Shown: positions 44,449-55,500 of the stretch, piece after piece
Numbering within the stretch: the stretch's first letter is position 1
Layout: each line of letters starts with the position of its first letter
From: Flavobacterium crassostreae
GTDB taxonomy: Bacteria > Bacteroidota > Bacteroidia > Flavobacteriales > Flavobacteriaceae
Direction of reading: 5' to 3'
DNA: 64,000 nt
Assembly: GCF_001831475.1 (NCBI RefSeq)
Contig: NZ_CP017688.1
Span: 1,550,001-1,614,000, forward strand
The notes under the pieces: model-generated
Told to the model about the DNA's origin: nothing
Seen by the model: only the letters and a program-made list of their open reading frames with translations
The model's database searches: none
Position numbers and translations under genes: made by a program

Positions 44449-46413
44449 ATGAATACTAAAACTTTTGCACCAGTAGTTTTACTAATAATGCTAACTGGAA
44501 ACCTGCTTTTTGCACAACAAAAAGTATATCCAGGAAATGTTTTGACGCCTTATTTTTGGATTACTTCTAAAAACGTAGCAGACGCTTACCATTGGGACAG
44601 CCGGACCAAAGACCATACACCAATATCGGACCAACAACACCCAGGAGCCGCCTTTAATTTTAATCCTAGTATTTATTTCAATGCCGCTCAAGACTCTTTA
44701 AGCATACCTCTTGGGAGTAGTGCTAAGAGACAACAAACCTTGTTTTTGGTTTATAAAGTAAAGGATAGCCTAACAGAACAATTCTTGTGGACCATAAACC
44801 AGCCTCAGAGAACCCTTTCGGTGGCAACAAATAAGCGTTTGGTGGACCTAAAAAAATATACCTACCAATCGTATTCCGAAAAAATAAAACCAAATAAGGC
44901 CAATATTCATTTTTTTCAACAAAATATAACCGACAGTATTGCAAAGCCAGCAGTACTTTCTATTGGACAAAAATCCAAGTTTATATCCCTTCCGCCACAA
45001 CAATTTGATGGCAATATAAGCGAAATTGTAGTTTACAACCGGGTTTTGTCTGGTTTTGAATCCCAAAAAATAGCCAGTTATCTAGCTATTAAATATGGTA
45101 TTTCGCTGTCACAGTTTGAAACCAAAAACTACCTCAATAGTTCTGGCAATATTATTTGGGATAGTGCAAAACACCAAGGGTTTGCATCTTCAATTACGGC
45201 ACTTGGCAGAGATGATGCCAGCGGTTTGTTGCAAAGCAAAAGCAGCAATATGGCCCAAGAAGGGTTGTTGACCCTCACGCTCAAAAGCAAAAGCAACACC
45301 ATACCCAACCAATATTTTGTTTTTTGGAGCGACAACGCAAAAAGCATGCAGCTCAAAAAACAAGAGCAAGGACAACCTATCGGAATTGCAAGACAATGGC
45401 AATTGGATTTTACAAACCCCAAAGACCTTAGTCTGGATTGGTCTTTAAACCCCAATTTTATAAAAGGCAACTTTCCTAAAGACACGTATTATTGGTTGTA
45501 TATAGATTATTCCGGAAAAGGAACCTATACCGAAGAGGATTCGGAATACCTAAAATTGGCAAGTACTTCAAGCAAAGAAAAATTAGTCTTACACGATTTT
45601 GATTGGGATAAGCAAAAAACAGGAAAAGCAAAATTTACTATAAAGATAGCTCCAAAAATGTTTAGCCGTGTTTGGATAACACAGGCGGATTGCGGTGTGA
45701 AAGATTCGGGTAAATTAAATTATTCTATACAAGGAGGCGAAGCGCCATTTACAATAACTCTCCAAAAAGAAGGCAGTGATGTCGTTGTAAAACAATGGAA
45801 ACAAGATTCCAAAAATACGCAAGACCTCTTGCTATCTTCCGGTAGCTATACTTATATCGTTCGGGATGCAAAAGCAAACGTATACTCAGAAACAATTTTT
45901 GTAGCAGACAAACAAGGCACCCTGTCCAATCTAAAAGCAACTTACCAATTGACAGATGGCAAACCAATAATTTTGGATGCAAGCCAAGGTTTGCAAGGAA
46001 CAACGTATGCCTACCAATGGTATTACGAGGGTGATTTTATCGATAACACACCTAAAATTTTGCTAGATCAAGCAGGAGATTATGAACTTAGATTAAGCAA
46101 CAGTCAAGGGTGCACTACCTCCCAAAAGATACTAGTAACCACTGATTCTAAAGAAGCCTCTGTTGCTAACGTGCTGATGTTGTATCCCAATCCAACCCCA
46201 GATGGGCGTTTTACACTAGCCATGCAGTTTGCACAAAAAACAGATGTTACCCTAACTATACACACCTTGAGTGGCGGTTTGGTGCAGCAAAAACAGTTTT
46301 CACAGATAGAAAACTATGTTTATGATGGGATGATTTCGGCAGCATCCGGTATGTATTTGGTTAGTGTGCGTTCGGATTTTGGCACCAAAAATTTTAAAGT
46401 AATAGTCAAGTAG
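44449..46413 (+). CDS. T9SS-sorted surface protein with LamG-like domain
   Basis: 654 aa. Signal peptide MNTKTFAPVVLLIMLTGNLLFAQ. Residues 30-220 resemble a concanavalin/LamG-like lectin fold (PGAAFNFNPSIYF, GNISEIVVYNRVLSGFE). Residues 225-400 carry the associated DUF8202-like region (ALGRDDASGLLQSKSSN). The C-terminus has the type A T9SS sorting domain LYPNPTPDGRFTL ... GMYLVSVRSDFGTKNFKVIVK. It is therefore likely exported across the outer membrane. It precedes the rhs gene by 146 bp. Confidence 0.85.
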   Translation: MNTKTFAPVVLLIMLTGNLLFAQQKVYPGNVLTPYFWITSKNVADAYHWDSRTKDHTPISDQQHPGAAFNFNPSIYFNAAQDSLSIPLGSSAKRQQTLFLVYKVKDSLTEQFLWTINQPQRTLSVATNKRLVDLKKYTYQSYSEKIKPNKANIHFFQQNITDSIAKPAVLSIGQKSKFISLPPQQFDGNISEIVVYNRVLSGFESQKIASYLAIKYGISLSQFETKNYLNSSGNIIWDSAKHQGFASSITALGRDDASGLLQSKSSNMAQEGLLTLTLKSKSNTIPNQYFVFWSDNAKSMQLKKQEQGQPIGIARQWQLDFTNPKDLSLDWSLNPNFIKGNFPKDTYYWLYIDYSGKGTYTEEDSEYLKLASTSSKEKLVLHDFDWDKQKTGKAKFTIKIAPKMFSRVWITQADCGVKDSGKLNYSIQGGEAPFTITLQKEGSDVVVKQWKQDSKNTQDLLLSSGSYTYIVRDAKANVYSETIFVADKQGTLSNLKATYQLTDGKPIILDASQGLQGTTYAYQWYYEGDFIDNTPKILLDQAGDYELRLSNSQGCTTSQKILVTTDSKEASVANVLMLYPNPTPDGRFTLAMQFAQKTDVTLTIHTLSGGLVQQKQFSQIENYVYDGMISAASGMYLVSVRSDFGTKNFKVIVK

Positions 46414-46559
46414 TTTGATTTTAAATAAATAATAATTAAGTATTGCCATACAGCTAAGAGGCCTTTAGAGTAAAACCACCTTAAAGAGTTGTTTTGTTCT
46501 TTAAGCCCATTGCCCCAAGGATAGTGCTGTTTTGGGTTTTATATAGATACGTTTTGGAT

Positions 46560-49500
46560 ATGAAAAATAAAATTATAATTCTGGTACTTTTAGTAAGTTC
46601 TTTTTTATTTGCAGTAAATTTTGAAAAAGAGATTATAATGGCCTCCTTGTCGTCTAATTTCTTAAAAAAAGATACTAAAGTAATAGCTGTAGATCCTGTA
46701 AGAATTTCTTCTAATGAAACTAGCAAATCCAAAGTATTTCAGGCCGATATCCAAGAAGGTTTTATAGGAGACCAAAATCTATTGGATACAGACGACGCCT
46801 ATGACAACGTTTTTCATTTGGATATAAAAACACTTCCTACCGCCACCGAAAGTGCGTATTTGGAATACGAATTATATGGACACAAACTATCGGCATCCAT
46901 CTCTAGGAGTTTGAACAACCAAGCCAGTATTGGAGGGCAATTTTTGACCCCAAACAAAAATTGGAGCCTCCAGTCCGAACTACTTTCTCCAAAAGCACTG
47001 CGTCAAGGAGATAACGTTTTGTTATTTACTGCTCCAGCAGGAATTTCAAATGGGTATAAAATTAAAAAGGTTAGAATTGTGTACAAACCTCTAGCGGTTG
47101 CTACTAAATACACCCTATTAAAATGGGATACTAAACGGTATATAAAAGGAACTATAGCCTCTTCGGATTTACAAAAAATGACCATTGGCGGTGTGGCTGT
47201 AAATTTAGAACAGCCAGAATTTGAATTGCTGTTAGATTCTAAAAATGTAGGTACAGACCAAGGCATTTTGGTTATAAAAGAAACCACCAAGGGCGTACGC
47301 ACCCAAGAAATACTAAACGAGAGTTCTTTTTTGCAAGTAACCTCTTTTAGATCCTTAGAAAAAGCCAAAGAAAGCAAATCTAAAACTATTGATTTTAAAA
47401 CAACCAATACGCTTGTTCACAAAAATTTTACAGCTGTTTTTCCAGAAGGCGCACTTAAAACAAACCTAAAGGTATCGGTAAGTAGTTTACGAAAAATAGA
47501 TGTAGCACCATTAAATTCGGCGATGGTCAATGTTACGGCATCCCAAGCAGGTTTTAGATTGTTGCCTCATGGCACCCAATTTGAAAAAGCCGTACGCTTG
47601 TATTTGCCGTATGATACCAAAAATATTCCTCAGGGGTATACCCCAAAAGACATTAAGGTGTTTTATTTTGACGAGAACAAACGTCTTTGGCAAGAAACCA
47701 CCAAAGACTCATTGGATATTCAGAAAGGAATAATTGTAGCCAAAACCACGCATTTTACCGACTTTATTGCCGGAATTATAAAGATGCCAGAATCTCCAGA
47801 AACCTCTGGTTATACCCCAACAAGCATCAAAGACCTCAAAGCAGCAAGTCCGTTGGTAGGCATGCAATCCATTGCGCCACCAACAGCAAATGGAAGAGGG
47901 ACTGCCAGTACTGGTTTTGCCCTAGAATTGCCTAAAGGAAGAGCAGGCATGCAACCAGCACTAAACCTACAATACGATAGTGATGGTGGCTATAGTTGGG
48001 CAGGAATGGGTTGGGATATATCTGCGCCAGCAGTAAGCATTGAAACACGCTGGGGAGCACCAAGATACGATGTAAATCAGGAAACAGAATCCTATTCTAT
48101 TGCAGGCGAAGCGTTGCTACCCAATACACACCGTGCAACCTGGGTAAGTAGAACCGCAGACAAACAGTTTTATCCAAGACGCGAAGGTGCTTTTCAGCAA
48201 ATTATTCGTAAAGGATCTTCGCCCAAAAATTATTATTGGATCGTTAGAGACAAAAGCGGTGTAGCCAGTTATTATGGCGGTACCACAGCAGGATTGGCAG
48301 ACAACAGTATTTTGCAAGATGCCTCTGGCAATGTTGGACATTGGGCATTGAGTATGCAAGTAGATTTGAAAGGAAATAAGGTTACCTATGAATACGACAA
48401 AAAAGACGGTGAACTCTATCTTAAAAAAGTATATTATACCGGATTTGGCACACAAAAAGGAAATTATTCTGTAACATTTGTCAAAAACAGTGATTTAGGA
48501 GAACCCAACCGCCAGGATACACAAGTATCGGCAAGATTAGGATTCAAACAATGGAACAATCAATTGCTACGAAAAATAGAAGTCCGCTATAAAAACGAAA
48601 TGGTACGCAGTTACGAATTGAACTATAAAGAAGGAGCCTTCAAGAAAACCCTATTAAAATCAGTTTCGCAGCTAGACGCTAATGGCAACTTGTTTTATAC
48701 CAATACTTTAGATTATTTTGATGATGTTCGCAATGCAAGTGGCGTCTATACCCCTTTTGAGGAAGAGCAACTTTGGACAGTGCCAAACAATAACATTAAA
48801 CAAGGATTTACGGGGATAAAAGCGTTTGAAAGCAACCATACCCTTGTAGGAAGTACAACTGCAAAATCTAAAGGAATTAACTATAGAATAGGTGTTGGTC
48901 CTCTTAGCGACAGATATAAATACAACACCATTGGAGCTCACGGAGGAAACAATTGGGGAAAATCGGAGACTTTCGTTATGCTACAAGATTTAGATGGGGA
49001 TGGTTACCCGGATAAAATATTTTTAAAAGATAAGGTGGTGTATTATTGCAAAAATCTAATGGCTACCGTTCCTTTTAGTTTTGATAAACCAATGGTTATA
49101 AGTGGTATTAATGACTTAGGAGTCAATAAAACTAAATCCTTTAGCTGGGGTGTAGATGCCACTATTGGCAACGGAGTGGCCTCTGCAAATATTGGGTATG
49201 ATGAACAGCGTTCAACCAATAGATCCACTAGTTATTTTATGGATTTTAATGGGGATGGTCTACCTGATTTTGTATCTGGAGGAAAAGTACAATACAATCG
49301 TATAGTGAATGGTATTCCAACTTTTTTAAGCTCGAGTATAAATACACCATCTCCTGTTTCTGGAAACGGAACCTTAACACTAACAGTACCAGATCGAACT
49401 GCCGAACTAAATCAATTGCTGGATAAAAATCCTTTGCATGATGTAGTTCGTGTATGGCAAGCACCTGCAACAGGAAAAATCGTAATCAATCAATGGTATC

Positions 49501-52500
49501 AATTATTAGAAGATACTTCGCAAGAAAGGCTGGAGTATAAAACAAGGGATGGTTTGGATAAAGCAGATGGTGTGCATTTGTATTTTCAAAAAAACAATAG
49601 TCTAATTTGGGACGAAGTGATTTCAGGAACAGATTATGCAATAAAAAACAAACCGGAACAAACTCTTGAAGTTACAAAAGGAGAACGTTTGTATTTTAGG
49701 GTCAGTTCTATAAAAGATGGTAATTATGACAAAATAAGTTGGAACCCCAAAATAAGCTACACTGAAGTTGAAAATAAAAATATAGGTTCTGTCTCGCGTG
49801 TACCACTTGTTGCAAATAAAAAGGATGCAAATGGTATTTCGCTTAAAGAATTTGATGCTGCTGCTGATTTTTTTGTGAGTCAAGCCAATCCAATTTTAGT
49901 CCCAAGTCCAGGGATGGTACAATTTGGTGGGAGTTTTAAAAAACCAGTAACTTCAGATCATGTTACTTTAAAAATTACTAAAAAAGTAATTACTCCTTCG
50001 GTGGTTGAAACAGTTTTATATGAACACCAATTTTTGGCTTCAGAAATTGTCAATTTTGATATGGGAACACTTAGCTTTAATATTCCTGAATCCAATGCTT
50101 TTGTTACCACTACTTTAAGTTCCAAAACAAATATTGCTGTAAAAGATCTGTCTTTTAATGCTACGCTTTCGTTACCTGCAAGTACCGGAACACTTGTTAC
50201 AGATAATATCAAGAAAGTAGATATTGGGCATAGTTTCTATTCTAAAATTGATGGCAATTATGTACTAAATGGTTTGATTCCAACCTTGACAGGAAAATTG
50301 AATATGTTTGTAGATCCATTAGATTACACTTTGGACTCTTCTGTTAATAGTTTCCTTTATGATGGAAATGTCGTGATAACAGCAAAACAAAACGGTTTGT
50401 TGGTTGCTCGTAAAACGTATGCTGTTCAAAATGGTGTTTTGAGCAATACAACCTCTCCTTTTGACCTTTCGTATAATTATGCTACAACTCAAAAAGGGTT
50501 TCCAATAGATTTGGAAATTTATGTGAGTGATGTAAAACTAAACAATCTTATTAAATCCTACCCAAATGGACTACTGAAAGTTGTTTGTTATATTGAAAAC
50601 ACGGATAAAGATGAACCAAATTACCCATTTCCATGGGGAGCTAAAACGGATAATTTTTCCATTTTTTCGGATTTAAATGAAACAGAAACAAACTTTAGTT
50701 TGCTATATAAAAACTGGGGTCGCTTTGCTATAAACGGAAATCTTGCAGGCAATTTAATAGATCAAACACAGCTCAAGTTTAATAATAACAATGCCATTGA
50801 CGCAAATAATTTTCCGGATACGTCCACTTTGGATCCAGATGCAATGCCAACTGAATTCGATACCAGCAAACAGTATTTCATTCCTATGACTGCCAGTTAT
50901 TCTGGTACAATTCTATATGGAGGTGAGGAAACGGCTTTTATTCAGAGAGATATTGTCAGTACAACTCGTTTGGGCGAGGATGATTTTGCTGCTTATACTG
51001 ATTTTTCTTCTCCTATAATATCCATAACAGGAGGTGAGACCGAAGCTTTGGATATGATTTCCGAAAGTAAGAGTCGTAGTATTGGCGCTGGAGGTGGCAG
51101 TAAAATAGGAGCAGGGGCAATAAGTGGCGGTTTATCTGCATCAAAAGGAGATTCTTACGTTGTGCAAACTATGAGTGATATGAACGGAGATCGATATCCA
51201 GATTATATTAGAGATGGAAATGTGCAATTTACCACTCCAGTTGGAGGGATAGATAATCTGCTACAAAATGTAGGTAATTTTAGTCATTCCAAAACGACTA
51301 GTTTAGGAGGTAGTGCGTCTGGGAGTTATAGCCATGGAGGCCCGCAAAGTTCGGCGAGTATAGATATTAGCAAAAATGGAGTAAAATACAATAGTGCAAA
51401 ATCAGATGCTGGTGCCGCTGCCGGAAAAGTAGGAGGTACGGTTAGTTTAGGTGGCAATATAGGTTTCTCAAACGATCATTCGACACATATATATTCGGAC
51501 ATTAATGGAGATGGTTTGGCAGATAAAATTCAGGACAATGAGATGGTAGCTCTAAACTCTGGTTATGGTTTTCTACCTGCCGAACCTTGGTCTAACATGA
51601 ACGTTATTAATAAAGGAAAATCTGTAGATATCGCAGCTAATGCTGGGTATAGTATTTATAATGGTTCCTTCTCTGGTGGATTAAACTATTCGCATACTAC
51701 TTCTGATAACTCGAATTCTTTTATAGATATTAATTCGGATGGATTGGGTGATAAAATTAGCTATAATGATACGGACGTTTCGATAGAACTGAATTTAGGA
51801 AATTCATTTGCACCAGCCATAAAATATCCTCGCTATGAATCAATGACACGAAATACGGCTTCTAGTTACGGGGGTAACGTAGGTTTTTCTATTCCGATCA
51901 CTGTTGTACTCCTGAAAATTGTACCTAGTTTTGGAGCCTCAGTTGGTACATCTACCTCCCGAACCGAAGCCACTTTTATAGACATGGATGGAGATGGAAA
52001 CCTGGATTATGTTCTTTCTACAGACGAAGACAAATTGATTGTAAGGCTTTCTAACATCAAAAGAACCAACAAGCTAAAAAGCGTTACCAATGCTGCGGGC
52101 AACAGTTATGTAATAGATTATGAGTTACTAAAACCAACCTACCAAAACCCAAATGCCAAATGGGTATTGCAATCGGTGGATGTAAATGATGGACACCAAG
52201 GAGACGGAATAGACCACTCGATAGCAAAATTTAAATACGAAAATGGGTTTTATGACCGCCGCGAAAGAGATTTTTATGGATTTGAAAAAATAACCCAACA
52301 GCAAATAGATGCTGCAGACAATTCGGTTTTTGCCACTACGGTGCAAGAGTTTTACAACCAGGATTACTTTCGTAAAAACCTATTGAAACGTAGTTACACC
52401 TTAGATAAAGACAGCAAAATGCGTCAAGAATCTATAAACGAGTATAGTTTTGTAGACGTGGTCACACAAACAAGTATTCCGGTAGCAGAGCTAAACACAG

Positions 52501-55500
52501 CATTATGTGATGCCAAACGCATATTTGTAGGCTTGATTCATACCAATCAAAAAATGTATGAGGGTGGGAGTGAGTATTTAGAAACCAATACTTTCAACAC
52601 TTATGATGCCAAGGGAAACATCACGCAATACGAAGATTTAGGAAACGGCGCAGCGGATGATAAAGTAACCGCAAAAATTAGCTATTACGAAAGTGCTTCG
52701 CCTTATTTTGGAGGAATTCCAAAACAATTGGAAGTATTTACAGTAGATGGTTTGCGACGCAAGAGAGCCACCACAATCAATCCGACTACAGCTGAGGTTA
52801 CACAAATAAAAAATTATAGCGCTGCCGATAAAATTGCCCTTACCGATATTGGTTATGATAGTTACGGCAACCTGCAAAAAATTACAGGTCCTGCCAACTA
52901 CAAAGACCAGCGCATGACTTTGGAATACAGTTATGATACCGAAAACCATCAATTTATAACCACTATAAAAGATGCCTTTGGGTACCAAAATAAAATGGAA
53001 TACGACTACCGTTTTGGTAGTCCGCTAAAAACCACCGACAGAAACGACCAAAGCACACTATATACCATCGATGCCGCAGGCCGCCCCGCCACTATACGTG
53101 GGCCGTACGAAATTGCCAGTGGCAAGCCGTACACCATTGCCTACGAATATTATCCGACAGCCAAAGTACCTTATGCCAAAACCCGAAATTACGATCCCGA
53201 GCTAGACAAAGACATTGAAACCTACACCTATACTGATGGTCTAGGCAGAGCGTTGCAAGTCAAAAAAACAGCAAGTTTATTCACCGCTGCAGGTAGCCCC
53301 GATCAGGAAGCGCAAATTGTCTCCGGAAAAGTGCTTTATGACGGATTAGGCAGACCAATTATTAGTTACTACCCAACCACTACCACTACCGTGGATGCTA
53401 ATTTTAGTACAGCAATTTCGAATGTTACGCCTACCACAACCGAATACGACGAAGTAGGCCGCGCCATAAAAGTTACCTTGCCTGACGGAAGCACCAACAC
53501 TACGGGTTTCCAGATAGACCAATACAATGGCGTACCCACTATGCTAACCACCCAAACCGATGCATTAAACAACACCGTACAATCCCAAACGGATGTAAAA
53601 GGAAGCAACTTGGCGAGCATCCAAAACAATTTGGTAACCAAATTTAGTATCAATGCCTTAGGCGAAACCATACAAGTAACCGATGCGATGGATCATGTTA
53701 CCAAAAGCACTTACGACTGGCTGGGCAGACGCACTGAATTTTCGCATCCCGATGCAGGTACAACGACAATGGAATATGATTTGGCAGGAAACCTAACCAA
53801 ACGTGTTACACAAGACATCAAAAACACCGTGCCTAATGGAGGTGCTATCAAATACGAGTACAACTACAACCGATTAGAAACCATAAAATATCCCAAAAAC
53901 CCACAGAACAACGTACAGTACAATTATGGTAAAGCCGATGGAACTGCTTCGCGCCGAGGCCGATTGTGGTTTGTGCAAGATGCTAGTGGTGGTCAAGAGT
54001 TTTTTTATGGAAAGCTAGGCGAAGTAGAGAAAGAAATTAGAACGTTGCGCATCACGCCAACAGACATACAAACCTATATTTCGGAGTTTGAATACGATAC
54101 CTGGAATCGCATCCAAAAAATGACCTATCCCGACGGCGAAGTGGTGGATTATACCTATAACCGAGCTGGAAACTTGCATAGCATGCAAGGGAAAAAGGAA
54201 AGTCATACCTATGATTACATCCAACAATTGGCGTATGATGCATTTGAGCAACGCAAGTATTTAAAATACGGAAACAACACCGAAACCCATTATAATTATG
54301 ACCCTACCATGCGCCGTTTGCAACAGTTGCAAGTAAACTCAAATTTAGGACGTCAAATCATGAATAACAGTTACAGCTATGATTTGGTAGGCAATGTATT
54401 AGGCATAAAAAACACGGCTCCTGTAGTAAACAATACCTTGGGGGGAACCTCGACGCACCAATACGAATACGATTCTTTTTATAGATTAAAAACTGCCAAG
54501 GCGGTGTATCAAGGCGAGTTTACTAAGGCGAGTTATGAGCTGAATATGGGCTATAACCACCTGCACAACATTACCAATAAAAACTTGGTACACACTGTAA
54601 ACAACGAGCAGAAAGGCTATGTTTTGGATTATAATTACGATAATGAACAGCATCCTAATGCGCCATCTTCTATCAACGAAGTGACACAAGCTACCACTGG
54701 AGGGATCCGAAATTATGTATACGACGGCAATGGCAATCCAACAAGTTACACGGAGCAACAAAGTTTCAGAAAAATGAGTTGGGACGAAGAAAACCGTCTA
54801 ATGGGCATCAACGATACCGGAAGAATGCACCAATATACCTATGATGCAGCAGGCGAGCGTGTGATTAAAAGTTCTGGAGATTCTCAAAACGTAGCCGTTA
54901 ACGGACAAACAGCAGCAACCATAGTACATACGGACGATTACACGGGCTATGTGAGTCCGTATTTTGTGATAAGCAAAGGGAAGTTTACTAAGCATTATTT
55001 TGAAGGAGCTGGCCGCATTGTCAGCAAATTAGGCAACGGCGCTTTTGCGCAACCCTTGGGTATTACCGCCGGTGGGGTCAATTATACCCAGCGTACTGCC
55101 GAACAACAAATGGCTTTGGATGCTTACGTCCGTACTTTGGGTGTGCCTCCAGGGCCACCGACACAACAAGGGATTTATGCCACACCCGAGTTTACAGGCG
55201 ACCCGTACCCGAGTGATGCTCTTAAAGCAGTAGAAGAAAACCAAGAACCTCCCGAGGGCTGGCCTAGAAATCCTGTTTTTAACGCTCCGGGCGATGTTCC
55301 AGGGCCTCCGGTGCAATTTGGGGATCCTGTAAAACCCAGTACCGTTAGGGCAGGCGAAGGATTTACGGGTATTGGTTTGCCAGAAAAAGATATTTTTTAT
55401 TTTCATCCCGATCATTTAGGGAGTACTTCGTATATTAGCAGCGGCAATGGTAGCATAAGCCAGCATGTGGAATACATAGCCTTTGGAGAGGTTTTATTTG

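Noticed and set aside
53369-53671. Minus-strand 100-codon frame within rhs
   Set aside because: Shadow of the Rhs repeats.
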